64,000 bases of DNA from Eudorina sp. 2006-703-Eu-15 (GCA_003117195.1 BDSI01000062.1:289726-353725), one strand, 5' to 3'; positions 1 through 13,000 are shown, numbered from the stretch's first letter. The notes: generated from the letters alone by a model not told the origin. Program-made: numbers and translations.

Positions 1-48
1 AACAGCCCCTTCCCCCCCGTCCTGACCTCGCCCGGGCCGCACCTCCAG

Positions 49-172
49 GTACGAACCCCGCCGCTCCGACTACACCGCCGCCTGGCTGGGCCTCATCAAC
101 TGGGCCCAGGTCAGCGCCAACTACGACGCAGCTCGGCGGGGCGAGCTGTCCAGCATCGGCGCGGCGCAGTGA
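49..172 (+). CDS. C-terminal exon of an unrecognised protein (partial)
   Basis: A pyrimidine-rich stretch ends in CAG at 46-48. The open frame after it reads to a TGA at 170-172 and gives about 41 residues, starting YEPRRSDYTAAWLGLINWAQ. The first 48 bases look like the end of an intron, so the rest of the gene lies outside the window to the left. I do not recognise the family. The segment is mixed in composition, with aromatic residues and no low-complexity tract, and the codon use is GC-rich like the other genes here. That supports real coding rather than chance, but the product cannot be named. The nearest downstream TGTAA on this strand is at 1544-1548, which would imply a long 3' UTR. 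Confidence 0.5.
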
Positions 173-2179
173 GGCCTCTGGCGGTCTGTTATCCCGCGGA
201 TGCCAGGGCACTGGGCTTACAGACGCAGTAGTAGTGCAGCGGGGTGTGTACAACAGAAATGAGCCGCGGGTGTATGTGTTCAATGAGAAGCCCACCCATA
301 ACCACCCAGGCGGTGTGTGTCTCTGTGTGTTAAAATAAACCGAGAGACACGACTTGTGTGTGTGTGCATTACGGACTGACGGTACTTCATCCGGGCAGTG
401 TGCGTTACGGGCGTACGGCATGCCATCCGGGCTCCAGAACCTTCCGCGTAGTAAGTACGACTACGCGTGGGAGACCCGCGCGCAGTAGGAAGCCGACGAC
501 GATGGATGAGACTGACTGACTGCTGCTGCGGGAGTTTCGGAGCGCGAGGAGGCATCCGGAGCCTGCAGCGCTGCAGGCCAGCCGGGAGACGGCCTCCGTA
601 CACGTCCGTACACGTCCGTACACGCTCAGTGGCGGGATTCGCTCCGTGGCGCGGCACCGGAAGCCGTTGTCCGGCCCTGCAGGGACCGAAGACGATGGAT
701 TGGGGGAGGGGTTGGAGAGGGAGGGGTCTCCGTTCTTATCCATTGTCTTGCTTGGTTGACATGGTCTTGGTTGACGTGAGAGAGTACTACGGTCGTCAGC
801 TGCTGGCTGCCGGAAGCGTATGTGCGTTCCGTGGGTCACACACCGCGGGGTCGGGTCTTGGTTTTGTGTGCGGCCGCAGCCAGGTGGGTTCGCGCGGAGG
901 ACACAACACGGCGTCGATAGTCCCTTTGTGGGCTGTGGGGTCTGTTCGTTGTACCATTCACTTCACAAAGTTCGTCAGGGAGGCGGAAAGAGCAGGGCTC
1001 GGGGGGCTTGCACGTTCACCCCGCCCCTCATGCCAGGCCGTCGGTCCCGTGCCCGAGTTCTCCTCTCATTCCAGTGGTTGCTTTTGAACGAAACTGGTGC
1101 GCACCTCCCGCTGATTCATACACCATCTTTTTGCATTGCTGCAAATTAGTGACTATGTGAAACAGTGAGAGGGAGAGAGGGTCGAGACCTAAGGGGGGGT
1201 CGAACCAGGCCCTGACCCTAATGGGTGACTGCGTTCACACAACATACACGGCACGGCACGGCACGGCACGGCTCGTGATGGGCGTGCGGCCCTCCTGCGG
1301 TGCGATGCGGTGCGGTACCCGATGTGGTGCGGTGCGGTACCCGATGTGGTGCGGTGCGGTGCGGTGCCCGGTGCGGTGTTAGGATGCCAGCGTTACAAGG
1401 GGGACCGGTGTTAGGCTATGTGGCAGTGCGCCCCGTTGCAGGTTGTTGGTGGTAGTGAAGGTGGTCGTGGGGACGAAAGGATGGGACCTGGAAACCTGGC
1501 AACTGTGAAATCCCTACAACGAACTCAGGGTCGGGAACGGGTTTGTAACTCAAGCGCCTGGGAAGCGGGTTGTAGTTGTATGGCGAAAGTGCGCAGCGTG
1601 GCTTGCGCGACTCCAGTCAAACACGGAGATCCTCTCGGCAACAAGTGCATGCCGGCGGATGGTGCCAGCTATGTGAGTGATGGTCACGAAAGGACAGCCT
1701 GGGGGACGGAGGGTATGACGAACTACCCTGGACGACCGCGTCGCGCCTGGCGCCTGTGCGCGCCTAGCCTCGGGTTGTTCTTTGTCAAAACATTAGAAAC
1801 ATGGCTCACATATCGGTCCGCGAGCTGCCAGTGCATGCAAACTATCCAAACTCGGCTGTTTCCTGTGCCCGGCATGGGGAACGAGCGACTTTGGTATAAC
1901 CGGTGGCAATAGCCCAAGCTTGATGGAACCATACAATGACAGCAACAAAGTTGAACACAATTCATCCATTAATGTGGGAAAAACTCCACCAGCACAAGTA
2001 TCGGTCGGTGTACGTCGTACGACCGCAACCAATTAAGTTGACGGCTTAGCTCCTCAGGTTAGGACCTCAGGTTCTCGGCTATCACTGTCTCCATAACGTT
2101 GTATTGAGGTCACAATTTTCGTCAAATTGATGGTCATGTGCCAAGATATTGCTGTCCCTGCAGATTCTTGTAGTTGACG
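173..2179. other. Intergenic / 3' UTR region without recognisable gene
   Basis: I see no open frame here with recognisable protein features. It probably holds the 3' UTR of the left-edge gene and the promoter and 5' UTR of the gene starting at 2180. Short simple repeats are present: a 10-bp unit (cgtacacgtc-like) near 596-630 and pentamer arrays (ggcac, then tgcgg) between about 1248 and 1378. Confidence 0.6.
1248..1378. repeat. Pentamer tandem repeats (ggcac and tgcgg)
   Basis: Consecutive copies of a ggcac pentamer near 1250-1272 are followed by an array of tgcgg/tgcgat units, with two nearly identical longer blocks containing tacccgatgtgg. This is slippage-type simple sequence in noncoding DNA. 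Confidence 0.8.
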
Positions 2180-5100
2180 ATGGCAGCCCTTCTTCGTGCC
2201 CTTCATGCACACGTCAACCAGAGGCCAGAGCTACTGAAGCTATGTCTTATGTTTATCCTGGCACTGCTAGGATTCAACTTATTGGCAAGGCCTTTCTGCG
2301 AAGGAAACTTGGAGGAGAATAGCCTCCCAATAGAGGACGATGTCGTTCAGGAATTTCCATGCTGTGCCTCTGGTGCAGCCCGCGCTTGGTACCTGATTCG
2401 CCATACCTTCCGCGTCTACCCAATTTTCTTCCGTGTGGGGAAACGGGACAGCTGGGCCGGCCTCACTCATGGACTGCTCTTAGCACGCCTTCTGGCGTGT
2501 CTCTTGACTCCACCGAGCTTCCATCGGCGCTACCTCTGTCCACTTCTCCACGGGTTACAGCGGCTGTTGGTCCTACTCGTTCAACTGTCCCTGTCCTTCC
2601 CTGCTACCGATGCTTTGAAGCCGTCCCAGATCGCAATCTGGTGAGTTGGCATGACTTGTTGGCGTGGCGAGCGACAAGGGCCTGCCTTACCGGAACGCGC
2701 GTACAGTGCGAGGTGCCGAGATATCCCGACAGATTGCTATCCACGCTGATACGCGCGGATTAAAACTCGGCCTGAAGCTGCGTCCACAAGCGCCTCCCAC
2801 AAGCTCCAGATAAGGCCCAGACTGGCTGCAGCTGTCTCAGTGCCCATCGCGGTCCTCTGTTCGCCCGTTCGCGATGGTCCGTCCGTCACAGGCAATGCCT
2901 TTTCCCCTGCGATGACACTCTTGTCCCCATCTCCCCACCTCCCCAGGTGCCTGAAGATCACGCCCATCACTGACGTCCTCTCCTTCGGCGTATTCCAGGT
3001 GCGACCCAGATCACGTGAACTTGAGAAACCCAGATCAGTGACATCGGTGACATCGGTGAGCCTCGACGCCAACGCGTAGGGCCCAAGCGCCCTTCAATCC
3101 CCACCGACCTTTGGAATTTTACCCATCTCGGTCACGAACCGGTGGCCACGAAGCGCGAAAGGGCACGGTAGCTTGACCGGGGTGCACCGCACTTGGCAGC
3201 CGCCGGGCACTCTCCACGGGTTACAGCGGCTGTTGGTCCTATTTCGTTCCACTGCCGCCGGGCACTCGGTCCCTTCATCTCTTTCGCGGCCACCGTTATG
3301 GTCGAGCATACCCTGAGAGAGCAAGGGACTGGGTTCCGATCATCACGGCGACGAGCCTTGCTTGCGCTGCTGAAGCTTTGGCACACGCAATCTTGTGGCA
3401 TCAGGACGAATAAGGATGGATGAGGATTGATGAGGACGCTTGTCTTCTTCGTGCCCCACCCGGCCACCGCCGTGCACTCTTTTGTACCTGCCATGCATGA
3501 CCTTGACCTTGACTTGGCGCATCCCCGCTGTTGTGGCTGGCAGTTGGGCTTCTGGGGCGAAGCCGTCTACGGACTGGTGGCCGTGATCAGCTCCACCCTG
3601 CTCGCGCTGAACCTGTCGCGGGCGGGGCACGACGAAGACTTCCGGTTTCCCCACATCATCTGGCGTCAGCTCGGCAGCACGGCGACTCTGCTCGTCATTG
3701 AGGGCTGGGTACGGCCGATGTACAACCGCTACGGGCTGGGTTTCATCTGCCTGCGCTGGCGCGCGCAGCAGAGGCGGCGGGATCGCTGCGCTGCGTACGG
3801 CAGCCGCCCCGGCAAGGGCCTGGGGAAGGATCTTGCACAGCTTGTGGATGAGCAGGTGGAGGCGGAGGTGGAGGTCGCAGCGGGGACAACGACACACCTG
3901 GCTCCAGCAGGGCCCGGGAGCGCAGACTGCGGGCGGCGGCACCGGCGGCGGCACCGGCCCACGTACGTGCTGTCGGCGCTCTGCGGCCTGGGGCGGCCAT
4001 GGGCGGGCGCCGGGCCGGGGCTGCCTCCAGCGGCCCGCAGCGGCTGCGCGGATCCGGACCCGCGCGCTGAGCCCCCCGCTAAGCCCGATGACGCAGATCG
4101 CGCGGAAGCGGCTGCGGTGGCGGTGGCGGAGGGCGGGGGAGCAGCCGCGGGCGGCCGTGACCGCGAGGGCAGCTCACCACACCACCCGGCCCGCCCCGTC
4201 GCCGCTGCTGACACAGACACGGCGGTGAGGGAGATGCCGGCGTCGTCGTCGTCATCGTCGTCTCCCGGGCCAGGGTCCAGGCCCGACGAAGCCCGCTGCT
4301 TCCTGCGGCCCTCGCAGCCACATCAACAAGAGATCCGGGTGGTGGCACTGACAGCGACCCAGATCGCGGCGGTGCCGCGTCGCGCCGCTGCCTCCGGAGG
4401 CGGCAGCAGCAGCAGCATGGAGGGGGCGGCTGCTGCTGACGGCCGCGGCGCTGGTGGGCCCCTCCCCGCGGCCGCATCCGACGAGTCCCCATCCGCACCG
4501 CATCCGCACGCTTACCGGCCGTACAACCTCTCCGCGGCGCTCGGCAGCGTCGCCGGGCTCCGCGGCTTCGGCGGCGACGCGCAGCAGCTCCTCCCGGGCC
4601 TGGGCCCGAGCGGCAGCGCCGCCGCCGCTCCCGCCGCCGGCGGCGGCGGCGGCGCGGCCGCAGTCCCGCTGCGGCGCGATGGCGGCGGCGCCGCCGCCGC
4701 GGTGCCGGTGCCGGCGCAGCTGCGCGGCTACGTGGGTTGCACCCGGCTGTTGAGTACCACCATCAAGATCCGCGGGGCGCAGCCGGCGGACGTGGCCAGC
4801 GGGTACCGGCAACGGATCGCCCGAGTGCTGGCGGCGTCCAATTTGGAGCTGGAGGGCGCCTACATCCGGTCGGGCTGCATTGAGCTGGTGAGGGTGAGGG
4901 GGAGGGGGCGATCAGTGGAGGTCCATCGGGTACTTCCCCACATTGGACGGGGTCGGGTCGGGTTGGGTTGTGGGTCGGGTTGTGGGCCGGGTTGTGGGTC
5001 GGGTTGTGGGTCGGCGTAGTGGGTCGGGGTGTGGGTCAGGGTGTGGGTCGGCTAGTGGGTCGGCGTAGTGGGTCGGGGTGTGGGTCGGGGTGTGGGTCGG

Positions 5101-8100
5101 GGTGTGGGTTGGGTTGTGGGTCGGCGTAGTGGGTCGGGTTGTGGGTCGGGTTGTGGGTCGGGTTGTGGGTCGGCGTAGAGGAGGCAGTCCTGGATGAGGG
5201 AAGGGTTGGGTTGGGTTGCTGGAGTGGACAAACTGGATTCGACAAGACCCCGGGGGTGAGGATTGCGATGGGCGGGTCGCGCGGTTCGTGGGCTGTCCGT
5301 ATGACACGTAACACGGGTCCAAAGGGACGGTTATGTCCTTCACGCGATGAGCGCCGAGCACGTGCGGCGATGCGCGTGCATGCGTGATGTGTGGCGAGGA
5401 AGCCCGCCCAAACCAACCCTGGAAGGGGCATGGAGTGTGTGTAAAAGATAACTTAGCCGCGAGAAGTGAAGTGGATTGTGTGTTTAACAACAAGCCCACC
5501 CATAAGTGGAGTGTGTGTGTGTGGGGGGGGGGGACCTAGGAATGAATCCCACCCACGCACCTCTGGATGTTTCTATTGCAGGTCATCGACGCGCGCAGCT
5601 GGGCGGGCAGGCGCTGCGGCGGCGCCGCCGCCGCGGCAGCCGCCGCCGTCGCGTCTATCGCCGGCGGTCGCGGCCGTTGCTCCGGAACTGATCTTCACGG
5701 TCCCGCGGCCCCGCCGCCGCACCTGCCCCAGCACCCCCCGCCTCCCGAGTCCCGGGGCCAGCCGCGGTCTGCGGTGGCAGCGGCCGGCGGCTCGCCGCCT
5801 CCGCCGTCGGTACCGGCCAGTCCCCGCGGCGTTGCACTTGCGTCGTGCAGCAACACCACCGCCGCCACCACCACCACAGCCACCGGCACCACCAGCAGTA
5901 GCGACTCCGACAGCGCAGCTGGTGAGTTCCTCACCGCTGCGTCTGGTTGCGCCCTGTCTGAGGACACTGTGCTTCCGGAGGACTCGGACTTGGGCGTCGC
6001 CGGCGACAGGGCCGGCGGCAACCCCGCCGGAAGGGCCGGCGTCGGCGACGCCGAAACAGCGGCAGCAGCAACAGCAGCAACAGCAACACCCGCACCCCAA
6101 CGGCCACCATTCTCGGGGCGGGAGGCCGACGGCGGCGTCGACGGCGCCGCGATGCAGGGCTGGCGTCTGGGGTATGGGGTTGACGACGCTGACGATGACA
6201 GTGGCGGCGACGGCGCCAGGCCCGTGGACGTGGGGGCTCTGATCCGAGCGCTGCAGCTGCCCCAAAACAGCCTCACCTTGGAGCATTCCAGCTCACTCAT
6301 GGAGCTGTGTGATGATGAGCCCGGTGAGCCTGAGGGGGATGCCGGGGCGGAGCACGGGCAAAGGACGGTCGTGGCACCGGCGCCGCTGCCGCTGCCGCCG
6401 CCGCCGCCGCAGCTGCTGTCCGTGTCGCCTCGCGTGCTTCACACGAGGCCCTCGCGAGTCGGTGGCAGGGAAAGCGGCACCGGCAGCGGCTCCTCCGCTG
6501 TGGCTTCCGCCAATCTGGACGCTGCGCTGACGGGCAGCACCCGCAGTAGCACTGGCACCAGTGCCGGCAGCAGCAGCAGCAGGAGCAGCAGCAGCAGCAG
6601 CAGGATCGCGGGCCCTGAGAGCGGGAGCGGACAGGGGGCGTATCAGGAGACGGTGGAGCTGATGCTGCTCGTCACGTGTGCGTACGACATGGTTCCGGAG
6701 CTGCTGTTGCGGAGTCACGGGGTGTTCCTACCGGCCACGGTGATCCGCTGTGTTTCGGTGGGGCCGCCCGCCGCAGCCGCGGGCGTCTCGCAGCCCGATG
6801 TCCTGTTGTGTACGATTGCCGTACCGCTGGCGGCGCTGCCGGAGGAGCCTGGGCTGTTGGTCGCTGAGGTGCGTTGGGCAGGACAGACCCACGGGTCGGT
6901 GATGCCGCTGCTGTTGGCGGACAACGCCGAGGTGGCGGCGGAGCTGCAGGCCGCGGTGGAGGACTGGCGGGGACCCACCCTGGAGCTCGAGGACATGCTG
7001 CTCGACCTTGCCTGCTTCCTTTATCACGCGGGCCGCCTGAGGCCGCCCGCGTCGTCGTCGGCCGCCGCCGGCCCCGCGCCCGCGCCGCCGCAGCCGCAGC
7101 CGACAGCGGAGGTGACGGACCACCGCGTCGCCGCGTTTGACGCCAGCGGCGTGCCGGCGTCGGTGATGCGGGAACGAATTTCGGAGCTGGGGTTGCACCT
7201 GCTTACGTGGATGGGCAGCTGCCCGGGGGCGTGGCAGAGGTCCATGGGTCGGTTGGAATCGGATCTGGTTGCCATGGGCGCGGGCGTGAATCTGATTTCC
7301 CAGGCGCGTGACAGCAGCGGCCTCGGCTACGGGTTCTCCCGCAGCCAGGGGCCGGCCCAGGGCCGACAGGGGCAGGGCCAGGCACCAGGTGACGATGTCC
7401 CGCAGGGCCGCGGCGGCGGCGCCGGCGCCGGCCCCTACAACATCGAACAGGGCTCCTACGGGCACGCGCAGAATTCTCACGGCGGCGAGTCGGAAGTTGA
7501 CGACCTGCGGAATCCGGATAACCAGAAGGCGGCGCAAGCGGTTGGTGGTGGCATGAGACCCACAATGTACGGAGATGTACGACCCTCGGCGGGATTGTCG
7601 CCGCTGGCGACGGCGACGGCGCCGCCGCCGCCAGTGATCCTCACCTCGCGGCCGCCCGGGGCGGCTGAGGCGGCGCCATGGGTCCCGTACAGCGCTGGAT
7701 CGCGGCAGCTCTCGCCGCCTGAGTACCTGTACGGCGGAGAGTATGTGGGCCCCCTAGATGACTTGGGTGACGGCGGCGCCACCAGGCAGTCTGAGGGCGA
7801 GGATGGACACTTAACCCCCGGGTCCATGTTCGCCGTCGCAGCCGCCATGTCAGCGGCAGTCGTAGCGGCTATGCCCGGAGCGGCGCGCAGCGGAGCGCTG
7901 CCAAGCGCGCCGAGCAGCGGCGCCGCCGCCGCCGCCGCCGCGGCAGCGGCCGCGCCCGCTGCTACCTCCGCTGGTTCCGGGGCCTCCGACACGTCGGATC
8001 CCCCGGATCCCGAATCCGCCGGGCCGCCGCTCCAAGGCGGCCCGGCAGACGACCCGTGTGTCACAGATGTGGACGCGGCCAGTGGGGCCGCGCGCGGGAA

Positions 8101-10028
8101 GGCCGCCGCGGCGCCGGCTCGGCCTGCGCGGGAGGCCCGGCGGCTGTCGCTTCCGTCGCTTCCGGCGGCCCCCGGGTGGCTCCGTTGGGCGGCGGCCGAG
8201 TACCGCTGCTTGGCAACGGACGGCTACCAGGCCTTCATAGCGGAGTACACGGCTGGGCTGATGCACGGCATGTGAGTTTCCAACGAATTATTCACTGTTG
8301 CTTACTGGGTTTGGTCCGTCTGGTCCGTCTGGTCCGTCGTATCGTCTTCACGGGCTGTGTACATGGGGTGTGTACAAAGGTCGGGCTGGCGGACCACAGT
8401 TTCGGACCGCGGAAACAGCCGAGGTCGTGCCCACCGGGTTTTCCCGTCCACTGGTCAGTTGGGGGTTCGCTTTGGCGCCAGACACACACCCATTGTCCTG
8501 TAGTCCTCCCCACCTCCCGCCCCACAAATATCCTGTATCCCTCCCTCCCTGCCTGCCTGCCTTCCTTCCTCCCGGGGTCCGCAGCGACGTCTTCACGTTG
8601 CTCTGCCTCCTCATCCTCGGGGGCCGCACATGTCTCGAGACCTGGGCCGTCACCCGCCGCAGCGCCTGCCCCACACCTGCTGCCATCGGCATCGGCGGCG
8701 CCAGTGGCGGCATCGTCGGCGCCAGCAGCGGCATTGTTAGCGGCAACGGTAACAGCGGCGGCATCGGCATCGGCAGCAGCAACAGCGGCGGCGGCAGCGG
8801 CGCGCTGATCTGTGCCGATCCCCGCAGTCAGCGCCTCCAGCTGCTGCTCACCCTGGCCCCCGCCCTGGTGTCCTGCCTGCCCAGCGGCCTCGCGCTGCTC
8901 GCCCGCGCCCTCCTGCGCCGCGCCGCCTGGCTGCGGCTGCGCTGCGCGCTGCGGGTGCCGCAGCTGCTGCTCTTCATCGTGTCAGGGCTGTTGATCGGAC
9001 TGTACGGCTTCCCGGCGGCGAGCGCCATCCGCAGCCACCAGCTGAGCGCCTGCGCGTTCATCGGCGACGGGGTGATGCACATCGTGGCGTCGATGGTGGG
9101 TGCATTGCGCTTCATGTCCGCTTCATGTGGTGCTGCTCCTTGGATGGCAGCGGCCACTTGGGTTGGGTTGGGTTGGGGCTTGAGGTTGGGGCTTGAGGTT
9201 GTCCCTCTGGGCTGCCCGGTCGCGTTGCGTCGCGCGTTGCACCCACCCCCCCTTTGCAACGTTCGCTTGGGGGCGGTGTGTCAGCGGGGAAGGTTGCGGG
9301 CCGCATCTGTGGGGCATCAAGCCGGTAACGTCTGTGAACACCCACCCACACCCACACCTGCGCGGTGTACCCACGACCATGACCTTGACCACAGCCTCGC
9401 TCAAGTCCCACGGCCGCACCCACTGTTCCTCGCGCAACCCGCAGCACGTGCCTGCCTGCTTCTCCAGCCCGATCCACACCCACACCCACACCCACAAACC
9501 CATTTGGTGTGCCCGGGTTCATTTCTGGGTTTGGTTTTCCTTACAAGAAACCTACTCGCACATTCGTCCTCGGCCTCACTACGCCACTAGCTGAATGTTA
9601 GCTGGGCTGGGCCATGGGGGCATTGGTGTTGCATATGGCACTGCGATGCCCCTTGCATGTCACGCACTCCTGCGCTGCCTGCCTACGAACACGCCCTCAC
9701 CCAAACCCACACCCACACTCAACCCACACCCCAACCCACACCCACACCCACACCCCAACCCACACCGCAGGCGCACCCCGGCACCGCGGCGGCCATGTCC
9801 CTGCTGCGGATTCCCGTCCACGTGGCCCTGTGGGAGGCCCTCGGCGGCAACTTCGGGCCGGCCTGGGGTGCGGCCCGGGCCGCCGCCGTGGCCTGCGTGT
9901 CCTTGGGTACCAGCGTCTGCTGCCACGCCTACCTGCTGTCAGTGTACCGACGCCGCTGCCGCGCGTCACTCGGCGGCGGCGCCACCTCCGGCCCCAGCGA
10001 TGCCGTGCCACGGCCCAAAAGCGGCTGA
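2180..10028 (+). CDS. Large multi-pass membrane protein with SPL-type C-terminal module (no SBP finger)
   Basis: Six exons in consistent phase: 2180-2640, 2947-2998, 3544-4887, 5582-8271, 8585-9095, 9771-10028, giving 1771 residues. Hydrophobic segments lie near residues 19-41, 97-130, 176-195 and 208-233, and again near 1518-1540, 1600-1662 and 1702-1745, so membrane blocks flank a long soluble middle. At residues 565-623 the pattern KI-G--P-D...I--L...EGAYIRSGCIELVID resembles the YIRPGC block of large plant SPL1/SPL12-type proteins. Residues about 990-1085 (PELLLRSHGVFLPATV ... VAEVRW) match the later SPL block that reads GRGFIEVEDHG...FPFIVAE in plants. No SBP zinc-binding cysteine/histidine pattern is present. 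The rest is Ala/Gly/Ser-rich. The exon 1 end at 2640 uses a strong GTGAGT; 2388 would also keep phase. Function is unknown. Confidence 0.75.
3212..3241 (+). repeat. Copy of part of exon 1 inside intron 2 (direct repeat of 2546-2575)
   Basis: The 30 bases at 2546-2575, inside the coding exon, recur at 3212-3241 in the second intron. Weaker similarity continues for about 15 more bases. The repeat contains gggttacagcggctgttgg. Confidence 0.9.
4949..5180. repeat. GT-rich minisatellite in intron 3 (gggtcgggttgt units)
   Basis: About 230 bp are built from 12-bp units such as gggtcgggttgt, mixed with gggtcggcgtagt and gggtcggggtgt variants. The array begins about 60 bp after the 5' splice site of exon 3 of the membrane-protein gene. 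It resembles telomeric G-rich sequence but is not the algal TTTTAGGG repeat. Confidence 0.85.
9695..9768. repeat. CCACAC-type repeat ending at a 3' splice site
   Basis: A cacaccca/cccaacc array runs right up to the CAG at 9768-9770 that opens the last exon of the membrane-protein gene, so it serves as the C-rich tract of this acceptor. A related array lies near 9345-9500 in the same intron. Confidence 0.85.
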
Positions 10029-13000
10029 GGCGGCGGGCGCGGTGGGCGGTGCGGTGCGGTGTCGACGGAGGGCCCGTGCTGGGTCGCAGATAAAGCGTCA
10101 GCCGCGTGCCGCCGCCGGGCGCAACTCTGGCCTGGGAGTCGCGGGTGAGGCAGGACGGGAATTCCCCCGCGAGGGGAGAGGGGAGGCTGGCGCCCGGCCG
10201 CCGACCGTGGGGGGCCACTAACCGTCGATTCGTCATGGACGCGGGCGCGTTCGTGGGCGCGGCTTCAAAGACCTGCACGCTGAGAGCCGGCGTAGCACAG
10301 CTCAGCACAGCACAGCACGCTAGTTTGAGTCCGATACGACGTGCGCGCCAGGTTCCGCTGGCGCCCCGGGGTCCTGTGCCTTGCGGGTGATGACGGCGCA
10401 GGCGGAGGGTACGGCAAAAAAGAGCGTACGGCAAGGTCAAGAGTACGGCAGGCCGGAGAGTTGACGTCGAGGCGGAGTGTCAGCGGCGCGTCCGGCCGCG
10501 GCACAGACCGCCTCTCATGTCGTGGACGTCGCGCACACCGCCATCGGATTTGTTTCGGGCGCGTCGATGTGCTTGTGTTTGTGCGACTGATAAAAACAAG
10601 TCATACGGCTCGCAGTCGAACGCGCGCGGGCTCCCTCCCGCACATACCGAGTGGGTTTCTTCTCTAAACACACCGGGTTTGACTTCGCATAACGTTTTTC
10701 GCTGTGGCCCTGTGGCGCATTTGATCACACTTCGACCAGGGGAGGTGCTAACCGTTTGCTGTATACTTACAATTTTCTGATGCGGCTGGTTGATGCCAAT
10801 GTTTGATGCTGCTGATGAGTATTTGTCATCCGGGTGAGTTGCTGGGGGTCGCCGAACAGCCTGCACGTTGTGCTACCAACCTGGCGGGTTGGTGACCCAC
10901 GGTTCCGGGAGGGATCATGCGGATCATGGGGATCATGCTTGTGGGACTGTGATATGTACTGTTCGTGCAGACGTTGTGGTGATCTTCGCAGAGGTCGTGG
11001 GTGCGCTGAAGTGTGGGCGGGGTGGTGGGGTCGGGTCCCATGAGATGGCAGCAGCTGGCGGCAGGAAGGGGGGCGTCCGACACCCGTGGGCCCAGGGCGC
11101 ACGTGGTCGACGTCTGCAGGTGGACGGCTTTGCTTGGCTGTGCGGCATCCAGACCCGTGACGCCCAAGCCGCACCTGTGTCTGTGTTATTCGGGAGTCGA
11201 TGGGCAGCAGTGCGCGGGACAGGCGCGTGCATGAAGATGTATGTGTGTATACATGTCTCGCCATAGACTCTATGGGTGTGTGGGTCGTTGTGTGGGTAAG
11301 AGGCAAAGGTAAAGCATCCGTACACCGGGATTTGGGTCGGTGGACGGCCAGGCGTCACGGCCTCAAGCAGCGTCGGGGCGCGTCGGAGAGCGCATAACGC
11401 TTGAGCAGATCCAGTCCGGAACGGATCGGATACCCAGGGGTCGTGTACCGACGTCCAGCTTTGATGTCCGAACGTCCGGATGAGCGATGATGTACAAGTA
11501 TCAGATGAACGGATGTCTTTCTTGGCTGCGGAGAGCGGTGCATCACAGTTGAATCGCGCAATCCGTGGCCGCAGCGGAGGGGTTTGGGCGGCGACCCCAC
11601 ACGGGTTTGCGTCGGCGGGGCCGCGACACCGACGCAGCAGGGCGTTGGGGGCGATGTCGCGGGTGATCCCGCAGACACTCCGTGCCGTGACGTACCTCTC
11701 TTGGGCTTCAAATCCCCGATGGCATCAGATCCTCTTGAGCGCAGTTGTTTGCGCAGTATCCTTGCATGACAAGTACAGAAGTACTCTGTTCCATCTCTTA
11801 CGGGTGGCCGATGTGGTTTCTGCAAAGACTCCTTCACACCGCGAAAGCCCCACCGGCACACGGTAATAAACAAGGCAGGTGGTAGGGTCGGAGACGGCCG
11901 AAGACCGAGCTGTCGAGAGCCAGAGTGGTGGATGTGTGTGCGTTGGCCGCTGCGCCAACTCTGCCCGACCGAATGTTGCACTCTGGTCGGGGCAAAATTG
12001 TACGCTGTACCCGGGTCCAACGTGTTTTTCTTCAGGTGTGGCGCTAGGGACGTGCGCTGTCGCTGTGTGCCGTGTCGTACAACGAGAACGAGGCGCGGTT
12101 GTCGACGCTCTCGACGGTCTCGCGAGTTGCCAACTTAGCCAACAAGTCATTTCATGTTGCAGGTACCTGGGATAGAACCGTGGTGGGAGTGAAGGGAGGG
12201 GTGGGGCGGGGCGGGGCTGGTGGCGGCTGTATGTACCTGGACACCTTGCGGGGTGCGATGCCTGTGGATGCAGCGACGCAAGGCGAGGGCTGCTGTTGTG
12301 CTCGCTGTCGCTGCTGCAGGTGTTGCATGCTGTGGGGTTGCTGGCACGTCCAGGACCGAGCCGCAGGGGAGGGACGAGGAAGGGGACCGGTGGGCTTTGG
12401 GTTGCTTGTTCCGAGATGTACTATTTTCTCAAGAAGTCATACACAGAGGGGCAGCCGGAGCGGATGTCAGCACTCGGCGGGCATCCTGCATGATGCTGGA
12501 TGGCGGCCGGTGCAAAGCAGAGTTCCGAAGTAAGCAGATGGCGTTGCAGGGACGTGCCTTATTGTTGTTGTTTCCGTCCTCACAGAGTTGACATTGCTGG
12601 GGCTTCGTCTGTTGGAGGAAGTCCGAGGCAGGCTGATCGCGTTGGAGGTTGTGCTTGCTGTGCTGCGCTGGCGGCCTTGCCACGGCCTCAATTAAGATGT
12701 GCGTTGCAAAGTAGTAATGTTCTGGGCGCCCGTACTGCGATGTCTGGTCTTGTGATGTCAGCCGGCCTGGTGGCTGTTTCTGTGCCTCCTCGTCGGCGCC
12801 CCTGACCCAGAGCCTGGGTAGGGGGCGTCGCAGCTCGGCACTCCACTGGGCTAGGCCGGGGCTGTACTGAGCTGGTCAGTCCCGAGCCCTGCTCGGGGTC
12901 CTTGCTGACGTCCGCTGGCTTTACTACCCACCCCAGAAACCCACCCTCTGGGGTGGGGCATGGAACATGCGGCGCCCGTACCGTATTTGTTCTTTTGCTG

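Noticed and set aside
5466..6300. Several overlapping frames of 200-260 codons on both strands
   Set aside because: They are shadows of the long exon 5582-8271, which is in phase with the exons on both sides.
11355..12020. 221-codon minus frame between convergent genes
   Set aside because: It has no domain, no intron support and a composition like surrounding noncoding sequence. It is left as intergenic.
12072..12170. Possible exon starting MSYNENEARLSTLSTVSR with a CAG/GTACC boundary
   Set aside because: The apparent splice motif is an acceptor-like tract without a matching upstream donor, and there is no second exon in phase.
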